Source of the DNA: Ardenticatenaceae bacterium
GTDB lineage: Bacteria; Chloroflexota; Anaerolineae; Promineifilales; Promineifilaceae
Assembly: GCA_020634215.1 (NCBI GenBank)
Contig: JACKCD010000048.1
Span: 1 to 47,976 of the forward strand
Reading direction: 5' to 3'
DNA length: 47,976 nucleotides
A program made the translations under genes and the position numbers. Numbering within the stretch: position 1 is the stretch's first letter; each line of letters begins with the position of its first letter. The notes beneath the pieces are model-generated. The model was not told where the DNA came from. It saw nothing but the letters and a program-made list of their open reading frames with translations, and did not search any database. Shown piece after piece: positions 16,310 to 25,375 of the stretch.

Positions 16310-16738
16310 ATGGCAAACCACAAAATGATGATTACGCTAGAAGCGCTTAACGCCACGCGAGCCAACACCATTTTAGAGCTATTGGGCGTTGAGTTTACTG
16401 TTTTTAATGAAGAAGAGTTGGTATTAACCATGCCCATCACCAATGCCGCCCGGCAGCCGTTTGGGATGCTGCACGGGGGAGTTAGCTTGGTGCTGGCAGA
16501 GTCGGCCGCTTCTTCCCACGCCTCTTGGGGTTTAGATGTATCTCAAGTCTTCCCCGTGGGGATTGAAATCAATGGCTCACACCTCAATGCCGCCACGGAG
16601 GGCACGGTGCAGGTGGTGGCGCGTCCACTGCGCCGTTCCCGCACCTTGGCCGTACATCAGGTAGAGGTGACGCATGTAGAAAGCGGCCGTTTACTCTGCT
16701 CGGCACGGGTCACTAACTACTATAAGCAAGTCAGATAA
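16310..16738 (+). CDS. Hotdog-fold acyl-CoA thioesterase (PaaI/MenI-like)
   Basis: 142 aa. Hydrolyses acyl- or aroyl-CoA thioesters. The signature QPFGMLHGGVSLVLAESAAS places His55-Gly56-Gly57 and the catalytic Glu64 as in the MenI/PaaI type with Glu nucleophile or base. A second conserved segment, VGIEINGSHL, forms the other half of the site. I chose the ATG at 16310 because AAAAGGAAC lies just upstream and the protein then has family length; 67 further in-frame residues upstream are not family-like. Candidate substrates are dihydroxynaphthoyl-CoA (menaquinone) or phenylacetyl-CoA intermediates. Confidence 0.88.
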   Translation: MANHKMMITLEALNATRANTILELLGVEFTVFNEEELVLTMPITNAARQPFGMLHGGVSLVLAESAASSHASWGLDVSQVFPVGIEINGSHLNAATEGTVQVVARPLRRSRTLAVHQVEVTHVESGRLLCSARVTNYYKQVR

Positions 16739-16756
16739 ATTGGGTTCTTGAGGAAT

Positions 16757-16803
16757 TTGTGGGGGCACCCCACAAGTAGAGGCACAGCACGTTACACCTC
16801 TAC
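16757..16803. other. Two adjacent hairpins after the thioesterase gene
   Basis: TTGTGGGG (16757-16764) pairs with CCCCACAA (16768-16775) around GCA. Immediately after, GTAGAGG (16776-16782) pairs with CCTCTAC (16797-16803). They may terminate transcription although no T-run follows. Confidence 0.5.
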
Positions 16804-16840
16804 CCAAAAGAATCCGCCACCCTGAATACAAGGTAAGCAA

Positions 16841-17167
16841 ATGACAGACATAAAGGAATCCGATTGGAAAACATTTAGAAAACTACACCCTATCGCCCTC
16901 AACCGCTTTTGCCAGCGTGTTCTTGAAGATACGAACCGCATCATTGCCAACCAAGATCAAACTGCCCACGAAAAATATCTGGCTATCTACAAGCTCATTC
17001 ATGACAGCGATAAGGAAATTCAGCAAACTTTTGACGATTTGCGTCGTTCCACAGCTATCCTTAAGTTGGCTATCATGCTACGGCTGGGTTTAATCACCGA
17101 AGATGAATTAAGGCGTTTTAGCGATGAAACACAAGACCTCTTAAACAGAATGCGGAACTGGTCGTAG
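16841..17167 (+). CDS. Small conserved-looking alpha-helical protein, function unknown
   Basis: 108 aa, highly charged and predicted almost wholly helical, beginning SDWKTFRKLHPIALNRFC and ending LLNRMRNWS. The repeated Asp/Glu/Arg-rich helices (YLAIYKLIHDSDKEI, then TFDDLRRSTAILKLA) look like a compact bundle, with no signal peptide, membrane helix or metal motif. I do not recognise a named family and assign no role. The gene is AT-richer than its neighbours and has no iterated palindrome, so it may be acquired. Start ATG at 16841, with AAGG about 10 nt upstream. Confidence 0.7.
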   Translation: MTDIKESDWKTFRKLHPIALNRFCQRVLEDTNRIIANQDQTAHEKYLAIYKLIHDSDKEIQQTFDDLRRSTAILKLAIMLRLGLITEDELRRFSDETQDLLNRMRNWS

Positions 17168-17176
17168 CTAGGCTAT

Positions 17177-17656
17177 CTACGGCCGTTTTTTCTCCACCCA
17201 CTCAATCCCATATTTGTCACGCAGGGCAAACAGGCGGCGGGTGCGCTCGTCGGAGGGGGGCATTTGGTTGAGAAGGGCGTGGGATTCGATGAAAAATTGA
17301 TCAAGGCCAGATGGGGCACAGGTGATGTGGATAACGGCCGTTTCTTCCCCCCCATTCCAAAACCCGTGCGGCACATAGCTGGGCACCGACACCACATCGC
17401 CGGCCGTTAGCGCCAGCGGCTCCTCGTCATCAATAAAGTGAAACATCAGCGTGCCGCTGATGACGTGGAAAATCTCCACAAATTCGTGGCGGGCAAAATG
17501 GTCAAACGCCCCATTGGGCTGCGCGGTGTATTCGAGGATGCACGCACGCCCGTTTGTCTGCTCTCCGTCCACCAAAATCCGTATCTTACTCCCACCCAAA
17601 AACGTCAGTTCGGTCGCATTAACGGCCGTTGTTAGCTGTGCACCATAGTTGGTCAT
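17177..17656 (-). CDS. Single-domain cupin protein
   Basis: 159 aa. A conserved cupin_2 barrel has motif 1 around HFARHEFVEIFHVISGTL, with His/His/Glu metal ligands, and motif 2 in GDVVSVPSYVPHGFWN, with the final His. A Fe, Mn or Zn enzyme or a binding protein is possible; substrate unknown. The true start is the ATG at 17656 (MTNYGAQL), because the 29 in-frame codons upstream are just the GC-rich inverted repeat 17674-17741. Ends with EKKRP, whose last codons come from an iterated palindrome at 17179 in the rare Arg-Pro phase. Convergent with the small gene ending at 17167. Confidence 0.85.
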   Translation of the reverse strand: MTNYGAQLTTAVNATELTFLGGSKIRILVDGEQTNGRACILEYTAQPNGAFDHFARHEFVEIFHVISGTLMFHFIDDEEPLALTAGDVVSVPSYVPHGFWNGGEETAVIHITCAPSGLDQFFIESHALLNQMPPSDERTRRLFALRDKYGIEWVEKKRP

Positions 17657-17673
17657 GCCTCGTCTCCTCAAAA

Positions 17674-17741
17674 GCGGGGTGGCAGGAGAGCAGGGGGGCA
17701 GAGGAGAATCTCCCTGCCCCTCCGCTCCCCTGCCACCCCGC
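17674..17741. repeat. GC-rich inverted repeat
   Basis: GCGGGGTGGCAGG (from 17674) pairs with CCTGCCACCCCGC (to 17741), and the inner parts are also partly complementary, giving an imperfect hairpin of about 30 bp with roughly 7-base periodicity. It lies between the cupin gene and the Kelch/malectin gene, both on the minus strand, and could terminate the latter. Confidence 0.7.
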
Positions 17742-17746
17742 ACATT

Positions 17747-20700
17747 TCATCCTCGTAACACCAACGGCAAGTATACCGAATAATCCACCGGCGGTTCAAC
17801 ACAATCCAGCGGCGTCACGGCGACAGCCGACACCTTGGCGTTTTCCACCACCGATTGGAAAGCAATGGTGAGCGTACCGTCAGCCACTTCAGCTTCCCGC
17901 CGTTCCACCACGGCGCGGTATTGGCCGCCCGCTGCTGCAAAAATGTCATAATTTTGCAGCACCGTTTCCCCCTCAATTACCACATCAAACAGCCGCTTGT
18001 TTGGCTCTGTCCAGTAAATTTCGGCAAAATGCAGTTCAATCTGGTAGCAGCCATTGTCCACTGGCACGGCATAGCTAAACTCGCCAAACCGCTCCGACAA
18101 ATACAAATCGCTATCTTCGGTGTTGCCCACCACCCCAGCCCCCGTGTACGTTTGACCGCCAGAGACATAGCGGTCAGACTGCCATAAACGGCCGTCTTTT
18201 CCCACCAACTCTTCCCCACCGGCATTAATCCGCACTCCCGGAGCCATCGGCGGCGTGTCGGCAGAACACGGCCGCGCCGCGCCAAAGAAAAATTGCTCAA
18301 GCTGCGTAATCTCTGGCCCTCCTCCCCGGTTGGCCGACCCCGCCACAATGGTCAACCCCTCGTTGCACACTGCCGCCTGCGTGCCATGCCGCCCCTGCTG
18401 CAGTGGTGCCAAGCTACGCCACGTCTGGCTGCGCGTGTCAAACGCCTCCGCTTCGGCGTGGGCTTCGGCTTGCGCGGGACTTTCGCCACCAATGACGATG
18501 ATTTCGCTCCCAAGAACGGCCGTTGTTGCCCCCGCACGCGGTGTCGGCAAATTAGCGCTGGCTGGCAAGGTCGTCCACTGCCCGGTGGCAAAATCATACA
18601 CGTCTACCTCGGCAATCGTCGCATTAAAAATGGACGGGTCGCTGCCGTCGCGCCCCCCCGCCAGATAGAGCTTGCTACCCACCACCGCCGCCTGAAAATG
18701 GTCACGGGGTCGGGGCGCATCGGGCAGCACCGTCCACAGCCCCGTCGCCGGATCATACTCATCAAACCAAGCAAAGCTGGTGGCCGGCTCACCATGCCCC
18801 CCTTCCAGACCGCCCACCCAGTAAAATGTGCCGTCGTAAACCACTGACCCACCCGACCCGCGCCGCCGCGCCGCCGGAAGTTCTGCTCTCTGCGACCAGC
18901 GCTTATCGCTGGCTGGATTGTAGAAACAGGTGATCGAGGCCAAATTCGCTGTCGTCGCAGCAAACGCCGGTATAGCCGCCCACCACGGCAATCTGCCCGT
19001 CGCAGGCAAACGCCCGAAAATGGTGCATTCCAGCGGCGGGTTGCCCCCGGTCTACACTGGTTCGTCGCAGGGTCGTAACGACTGTCTCTATCAACCCCGC
19101 CCACCCAGCAGATAAAACTTACCTCAAACCGACAAAGCCGCTTCGTGGCGGGCAGTGGGTTCGCTGCTGGCAGAAACGGCCGTCCACCCCCACGCTATCC
19201 GGCGGCTCCTGCCACACGTCCATCCGATCTCATCGTCGCCAAACGGGTCGGCTTACCCGTTAGTCGCCATCACCCCACCGCCAAAGCTCCACTCCGCTGC
19301 CGCCAGCCAGCTTTACCGGAAGCGGCAGCGGATTCCCCAGCAGTTGGCGCGCGTCCCACCATCACGTGGGCGTAGCTGGCCTGCACCGTCTGCGTCAATG
19401 GGTCAACCTTCAAGTACAAGTCAACAATGGCACTACCCAATGGCGCAATGCCCGCGCCGGGGCCAAAAAGTTGGCTGCTTACCGTTGTCCCATCAACCTC
19501 CTGCACCAGTGCCACCCCCCCCGCGCCACCGTTGGCCGTAACTAGCAGCGCCACAAAATTGTCTTGGTCGCCGCGCCCCACAAACAGCCCCAACGCCTGG
19601 TTGTCCTGCGGCGTTTGGCCGGAAAACGGGTTCAGCAGCCGCGTGTGGGCGGTCAGCGGCAATGAGGTGTCGGTGGAAACGCCAAATTGGAAGCCATATT
19701 CCTGGTCGTTGCTGCTGCCCAGTGCCGTCCCGTCTGGCACCTGGTCAACGGTCATTAACCCACCTGCCCCCCCAGCCGTCATCTTGTCGGGGTCAAACAA
19801 TGCCAAATAGTCGCTGCTGCCATTGCCCATTAGCCCCGTAAACCCCAGCCCCAGCAGCCCACCGGGGTTGCTGCCGTCGTTGTCCCAAGTGAAAGAAATG
19901 GGGCATGGGTGGCCGTGCCATTGAACGGGTCAATGGCAAACAGGTCGCCCACGTCGTTGATGCCGTCGTTGTCGTCGTCGGCATCGTTAATGTCCGAGAG
20001 GAAATCGCCATCGGCATCGGGCGGCAGGTTGGAAGCGTTACAGGGTCAGTGTACCGTTATCACTTGTCGGCGTTATAAAGCCGTCGCCGTCCTCGTCCAG
20101 TGCCGGGCTGTCGGCTCCGCTGTATCTGCTGGTGGCGGTTGGCTCATAAACACGAATGCCGCCTGACCAGAGGCTGGCAACCCAGATGGTGCCGAAATAC
20201 CGCGTCAGTCCCCCTGCGCTGTCACATCCAGCGGGCTGCCTTCACTGAGCCGCTAAACAGCACTGTGTTGAGTTCAACTGTTGCCATTGGTCGTTTTGGT
20301 CAAAGCTGAGTTTGACGCGATAAATGTTTTCCGAGTTCCAGCTACGCCAGTAAACTCTGCATCTCACCGCCAAAGTTAGAGGCCGTGTATTCGACGAGGC
20401 CGTTGGTAGAGGTGGCCCAAACGGCCAGTGCGCCATCAAACCCCGGCTGGCGAAAGTCGCATTCGATGGGGTTGGCGAGGGCGAAGGGAACGGCCGTATT
20501 TACCTCACTGCCAAAAACCCCTTGCGGATTGCCGCAAAAGCCGGATTAGGGTGGCCGCCATAGTAACCTGCGCCAGAAATGTAGTGCAGCCCATCGCCAA
20601 AGGTGTCGCCACCATCCATCAGGTCGTTGGTGCAGTGGCCGTCCGGCCCCTCATCGTGCGGTGGCGCACCCCAACCGGCATTGGGGCCGTTGTCAATGGT

Positions 20701-21729
20701 GAAAAAACGGCCGTCTTTGCGAATCACCAAATCATACGGGTTGCGAAAACCGCTGGCGTAAATTTGTACCGGGCCACCCGGCACCAGCTTCGCCTGGTTC
20801 AGCCCATCGTTGCCGCCAAACGGGTCATTTTCCGGCGGCTGCCCCGCGCCACCCCGCGTCGGGTCGTCCAGCGTCGGCAAATCATAGGTGGTGTCGCCAA
20901 TCGCGGCCAAATCCACTGACACAATGGCCGCCGCCAGGGCATATTCCGGCAGTTCAGCAAAGTTGGTGGAGGGAGCGCCCATGTTACTGTTGCCCGCAAT
21001 CGCCGCGTACAGCGTCTGGCCGTCGGGCGACAGCACCAACCCGTTAATAGAGTGATTTTCTTCGCTGCGGGGCAAACCGCGCACCAAATCTACCTTCACC
21101 GGGTTGGTCCAACTACCGGGGCTGCTTTGCGTCAGGCGGGAGATGGTGCTGGAGTTGGTGTCGAGGTTGGTGTCAAATTCGCCGGTGTAGCTTTCGGCTC
21201 CGCCAATGCGGGGGTCGCTGGAGCCGACGTAGAGGATGGGGCTATTGGCAGTGCCAGCCACCAGCAGGCCGGTAATTTGGCGGGTGGTGATGTTGGGGTT
21301 GGGTGTGCCGTCGTCGTCGTGGTTGGGGATTTGTTTGATGGCGTAGATAAATTCGCTGTCTACGACCTGATAGTTTTGCGAACCAACGCGCTCGATGGTG
21401 TAGACGTAGATGGCTCCGTCGAGGTCGGCAATGTATAAACGGCCGTCTGGGCCAAACTGCAACGAGGTAGGTAGGTTGTTGCTTTCCCCTTGCAGCAGCG
21501 AGGTTTCAAAGCTAACGTTGCCATTAAGCCGTTGCTGCTCGGCTTTTTCGGCGATGGTAAGGGGAGTGTAGGGGCGGTTGGGGCGAGGGGGGAAAACGGC
21601 CGTTTTGTCCACCCCTTCCCCTGCCTGTGCTCCTAACCGCGTTGCGCTTGTGAGCAGCAACCCTGCTGCCAAAAGTGACAGCCACCATAACCGCCACAAA
21701 TGAACAATTTTTTGCTGTATAAGTACCAT
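17747..21729 (-). pseudogene. Large secreted sugar-dehydrogenase-like / Kelch / malectin protein, frameshifted
   Basis: One ~1320-codon reading frame interrupted by at least six single-base shifts between about 18950 and 20520; the flanks are intact. Order: signal peptide (LWWLSLLAAGLLLTSA, start ATG 21729); a glucose/sorbosone dehydrogenase-like beta-propeller (about 50-500) with GFRNPYDLVIRKDGRFF; an acidic Ca-binding stretch; a lectin-like beta domain; Kelch repeats (for example GGKFYLLGG, VVYDGTFYWVGGLEGG); and a malectin domain (QIELHFAEIYWTEPNKRLFDV). The last residues are YLPLVLRG, a C-terminal pattern I associate with exported Chloroflexota proteins. Joining the frames restores sensible sequence across each break: at 20515, a shift in a CCCC/AAAAA run reconnects to ANPIECDFRQPGFDGALAVW. 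Either a very recent pseudogene or uncorrected sequence errors. Confidence 0.7.
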
Positions 21730-21870
21730 AAAGCTATGTCCTGTCTTTTCATATGCCGGAGCGACAATGATGTAGGCTTTGATGCCCGGACAGGTATCAG
21801 GCCATTAATGACAATGACCGGTTGCGTCAACACCTTATAGTACTTTAGTCCCATTACAAACCGCGTTAAG

Positions 21871-23409
21871 CTACCGCAACTTAAACCGCTGAATTTTGCC
21901 CGTGGCTGTTTTGGGCAGTTCATCCACAAAAACAATCCATCGCGGGCGTTTATAACCGGCCATTTTTTCACGGCAATAGGCAATCAGCGTCTGCCCCATC
22001 TCGGCTGATGGCTCATAGCCGCTGTTGAGCATCACATACGCTTTGGGCTTGATGAGATCAGAGTCATCAGCCTGCTCGACAACCGCACATTCCAGCACCG
22101 CCGGGTGACTAATGAGCGTACTTTCTACCTCAACGGGTGACACCCAAATGCCGCCCACTTTCATCATGTCGTCGGAACGGCCGGCGTGCCAGTAATAGCC
22201 ATCTTCATCCACATAATATTTGTCACCGGTAAACAGCCATTCGCCCATAAAAGTCTGTTGGCTTTTGCCATATTGATGCAGATAGAACAAAGCGGCCGTT
22301 TCCCCTTTCACCAGCAAATTGCCAATCTCCCCTTGCGCCACAGCGTTCCCCTGCTCATCCACCAGCTTTAGCTCATACCCAGCAAACGGTTTGCCGCTGC
22401 TGCCCGGCCGAACATCATCCGGCCGATTAGACAGGAATATGTGAAAATTCTCCGTCGAGCCAATCCCGTCAATAATGTCCAGCCCCGTCTTCTCCTTCCA
22501 GGCATGCCAAATGGGTGCTGGCAGTGCCTCGCCGGCCGACACACACAGCCGCAGCGACGACAAATCGTACTGCTCGCCCATATTCTCTACCGCCATTGCC
22601 ATCGCATAGCCGGTAGGCGCATTGTAAAGAATCGTCGGTTTAAACAGTGCCACCGTCTCCAAAATGTTGGTTGCCAAACGGGGCGAGCCAGAAAACAGTA
22701 CCGAACTGCCGCCAGCATACCAGGGGAAAATCAGATTACCACCCAGCCCAAAGGTAAAAAACAGCTTGGCTCCGGCAAATGTGCGGTCGTTTTCCGTCAG
22801 CCCCAGCACATTGATACCCCATAGCTGGGATGTCAGCGGGTAATCTTTATGAGCGTGCAAAATGCCTTTGGGAGCACCCGTCGTGCCGCTGGAATAGTTG
22901 AGCGAGCAGAAATCGTCGCGGTGGGTAGGAGCCACCGCCAATTCAGTAGATTCATCAGCAATCCAATCGGTGTAGGATGGATATACACCACCACTGTCGC
23001 CAATGACAATCACATGCTCCACCGATGATTTATCGGCTATTTTTTCATAGGTGGGAATGAGCGCAGCGTGCAGCACCACCACCCGCGCCCGACTGTCGCG
23101 CAAAATATATTCATATTCAGCCGATGTCAACAGAGTGTTCATACCAACAGCAATCGCCCCAATTTTGACAGCTCCAAAAAAGGCAGCGACCCAGTCGGGG
23201 CAGTCCAGCGCGAGAATGCCCACATAGTCGCCCATGCGTATACCAAGTTTTTTCAGCGCGTTACCAACCTGGTTTACCTCATCGCTTATCGCCTGAAAAG
23301 TCATGTTGCGCTCGCGGCTGTAAAGAGCCACTTTGTCGGCACGATGGGGCAGGTTACGCTCAAGAATATCTACGGCATTATAAAAAAGGGGAAGATCAGC
23401 GGCTTTCAT
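21871..23409 (-). CDS. Benzoate-CoA ligase family acyl-CoA synthetase
   Basis: 512-aa adenylate-forming enzyme that activates an aromatic or alicyclic carboxylate to its CoA thioester with ATP. Seen are the P-loop-like YSSGTTGAPKG, the A5 region DGIGSTENFHIFLSNRPDD followed by VRPGSSGKPF (typical of the benzoate-CoA ligase subfamily), the hinge FTGDKYYVDEDGYYWHAGR, and the catalytic Lys in PKTATGKIQRFKLR. Length is normal. Start ATG at 23409 with GGAG 7 nt upstream. It is the last gene of a three-gene minus-strand set with the crotonase (37-nt gap) and BadH-like SDR. Benzoate, a hydroxybenzoate or cyclohexanecarboxylate are possible substrates. No exact iterated palindrome; an AGCGGCCGTTT variant occurs near 22291. 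Confidence 0.85.
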   Translation of the reverse strand: MKAADLPLFYNAVDILERNLPHRADKVALYSRERNMTFQAISDEVNQVGNALKKLGIRMGDYVGILALDCPDWVAAFFGAVKIGAIAVGMNTLLTSAEYEYILRDSRARVVVLHAALIPTYEKIADKSSVEHVIVIGDSGGVYPSYTDWIADESTELAVAPTHRDDFCSLNYSSGTTGAPKGILHAHKDYPLTSQLWGINVLGLTENDRTFAGAKLFFTFGLGGNLIFPWYAGGSSVLFSGSPRLATNILETVALFKPTILYNAPTGYAMAMAVENMGEQYDLSSLRLCVSAGEALPAPIWHAWKEKTGLDIIDGIGSTENFHIFLSNRPDDVRPGSSGKPFAGYELKLVDEQGNAVAQGEIGNLLVKGETAALFYLHQYGKSQQTFMGEWLFTGDKYYVDEDGYYWHAGRSDDMMKVGGIWVSPVEVESTLISHPAVLECAVVEQADDSDLIKPKAYVMLNSGYEPSAEMGQTLIAYCREKMAGYKRPRWIVFVDELPKTATGKIQRFKLR

Positions 23410-23445
23410 AGGGAATCTCCAATTTCGTGGGAATTATCAATCACA

Positions 23446-24237
23446 TTAGCGGCCAACAAAGGTTGGCTGCACCTTTTCGCGGAACGCCTCAAAAAAGAGG
23501 CGGTGGTCTTCACCCATCAGCATCAGTGCTTGCGCCTGCGCTTCGGCTTCAATGGCAGAGAGCAAATCCATACTCCACTCATTGTTGACCATCCGTTTGG
23601 TCATTGCCAATGCCTGTGCTGGGCCGGCCGCCAGCCGCGCCGCCCATGCTTGGGCCGTGGGAAGCAGATCATCGTGCGCCACCACCTTGTTCACCAGTCC
23701 GATCCGCTCGGCGTGGTCGGGCAAAATAGCATCGCCAAAGTAGAGGATTTCCAGGGCATGCCCCATGCCAACCAAACGCGGCAGCAAATAGGCCGCCCCC
23801 ATGTCGGCTCCCGTGAGGCCAACGTTGGTAAACAAAAAGCGGATTTTGGCACGCTCTGAGGCAATGCGGAGATCGGAGGCCAGGGCAATGACGGCACCGG
23901 CACCGGCCGTCGTGCCGTTAAGCGCAGCAATGATGGGTTTATCCAGCAGGCGCATGTTGGCAACCACCGCGCCGGTCATGCGGGTGAAGTCCAGATGGCC
24001 TTTGACATCCATTTTGAGCAGTTCGCCAATAATGTCGTAGACATCGCCGCCGGAGCAGAAGGCTTTGCCAGCACCGGTCAGCACAACCACTTTTACGCGG
24101 TCGTCATAGCGCAAGTTTTCCATAAGGTCACGGAATTGGGCGTAGACGGTGAAGGTTAGGGCATTGAGAACATCGGGGCGGTTGAAGGTGACGGTAGCGA
24201 CACCTTCGGCCACATCATAGAGGAAGTCGTAATCCAT
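23446..24237 (-). CDS. Enoyl-CoA hydratase/isomerase family (crotonase) protein
   Basis: 263 aa with crotonase-fold landmarks: NRPDVLNALT, the oxyanion-hole segments GKAFCSGGD and NGTTAGAGAV, and GLTGADMGAAYLLPRLVG. The two catalytic Glu of classical enoyl-CoA hydratase appear to be replaced (the AGAGAV region has no Glu, and Asn stands in FTNVGL), while an Asp is present in GADMG. Isomerase, hydrolase or lyase chemistry is therefore as likely as hydration. The neighbours suggest a step in an aromatic or alicyclic acyl-CoA route (BadK/BadI-like), which is inference. Start ATG at 24237 with AGGAG close upstream. Confidence 0.85.
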   Translation of the reverse strand: MDYDFLYDVAEGVATVTFNRPDVLNALTFTVYAQFRDLMENLRYDDRVKVVVLTGAGKAFCSGGDVYDIIGELLKMDVKGHLDFTRMTGAVVANMRLLDKPIIAALNGTTAGAGAVIALASDLRIASERAKIRFLFTNVGLTGADMGAAYLLPRLVGMGHALEILYFGDAILPDHAERIGLVNKVVAHDDLLPTAQAWAARLAAGPAQALAMTKRMVNNEWSMDLLSAIEAEAQAQALMLMGEDHRLFFEAFREKVQPTFVGR

Positions 24238-24338
24238 ATGTGCTCCTTTTTGTTGTGAAGATAGCGGTATAGTGGTTTGGAAAGCTATGATACTCGTTTC
24301 TATTGGTAGGGCAATTTTGCAAAATTACCCTATAGTCT

Positions 24339-25109
24339 CTAGTCCACCATTGTCAGACCGCCGCTGACGCTGAGAACTTGGCCGGTGATGTAGCTGGCGG
24401 CATCTGAGGCCAGGAACAACACGGCGGGGGAGATTTCATTGGGTTCAGCGGCTCGCCGGCCGAGCGGCACAGATTTAACAATGGCATCGGCCACTTTGGA
24501 ACCCATGCTGGTCTCGTGGAAAGCGTTGAAGATGGCGGTGTTGGTAACACCGGGAGCCACCAGATTGACGCGAATGTTGTCGCGGGCGTGTTCGCGGGCA
24601 ATGGTTTTGGAGAAGGCGATAACGCCCGCTTTGCAGCCCGCATAAACCGATTCACCCATGCTGCCGCCGCGACCGGCATCGGAGGCAATGTTAACGATGC
24701 TGCCGCCACGCTGGTTGATCATGTGGGGCAGCACGGCGTAGCAAAGGTTCAGTACGCCTTTGTAGTTGATGGCGATGACTTTGTCCCAAAAATCGGGGGT
24801 TGTGTCCAAAAAGAGGACGAAGCGATCCCATCCGGCGTTGTTGACGAGAATGTCTATGCGCTGGTGGGTGGCGATGATCTGGTCAACGGCCGTTTGTACC
24901 CCCGCCAAATCGGTCACATCAGCATAAACGGCCGTTACTTCGCTCCCTGTTTGTTGGTGCAGGGAAACGGCCGTTTCCTGCGCCGCCGCCTCATTCATAT
25001 CCAAAATCATGACCGTTGCCCCCAGGCGAGCAAAATCCGTCACAATTGCCCGCCCAATCCCGCTGGCTCCACCCGTCACCACAACCACTTTCCCTGACAT
25101 TTCAATCAT
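24339..25109 (-). CDS. SDR oxidoreductase resembling 2-hydroxycyclohexanecarboxyl-CoA dehydrogenase (BadH)
   Basis: 256-aa classical short-chain dehydrogenase. The cofactor loop TGGASGIG is at residues 12-19, an acidic LDMNE after beta-2 favours NAD+, NNAG is at 90-93, catalytic Ser143 lies in NIASDAGR, and Tyr156 and Lys160 in YAGCK. The C-terminus VLSVSGGLTMVD and the segment NNAGWDRFVLF resemble BadH of the cyclohexanecarboxylate/benzoyl-CoA pathway; FabG-like enzymes are the alternative. I chose the ATG at 25109 because GAAGG lies 9 nt upstream; the in-frame GTG at 25118 is part of that ribosome-binding site. Three iterated palindromes cluster within 90 bp near the N-terminus. First gene of the three-gene set. 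Confidence 0.88.
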   Translation of the reverse strand: MIEMSGKVVVVTGGASGIGRAIVTDFARLGATVMILDMNEAAAQETAVSLHQQTGSEVTAVYADVTDLAGVQTAVDQIIATHQRIDILVNNAGWDRFVLFLDTTPDFWDKVIAINYKGVLNLCYAVLPHMINQRGGSIVNIASDAGRGGSMGESVYAGCKAGVIAFSKTIAREHARDNIRVNLVAPGVTNTAIFNAFHETSMGSKVADAIVKSVPLGRRAAEPNEISPAVLFLASDAASYITGQVLSVSGGLTMVD

Positions 25110-25231
25110 TTTATGCACCTTCTTTCATTCGTTTTTGTGCGGTATTATACGAATCATCATGGATAGAGGCGATTCATAGGCAGGGGGTAGTACCTTAACG
25201 ATGAAATTTTTGTACACAAAACAAGAAGTGT

Positions 25232-25336
25232 CACAGAGTTACACAGAGAGCAGAAAGAGTTTCACAGAGGAAGCGAGACAAACAACACCTTTTTCTCTGT
25301 GCTTCTCTGTGTTTTCTCTGTGAACCTCTGTGTAAC
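25232..25336. repeat. CACAGAG-type intergenic inverted repeat
   Basis: Several CACAGAG units (25232, 25242, 25263) face CTCTGTG units. GTTACACAGAG (25238-25248) is perfectly matched by CTCTGTGTAAC (25326-25336). The arms are about 45 bases each with mismatches. It lies upstream of both the SDR (-) and the CHAD gene (+), so it is in a divergent promoter region and cannot be a simple terminator. Confidence 0.8.
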
Positions 25337-25375
25337 ATTTTTGGTTCTGGCTTGTCCAGGTTAGGAAAATGATTT

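Noticed and set aside
17657..17743. N-terminal extension of the cupin protein
   Set aside because: Translates the GC-rich hairpin into low-complexity Gly/Pro residues; the family start is the ATG at 17656.
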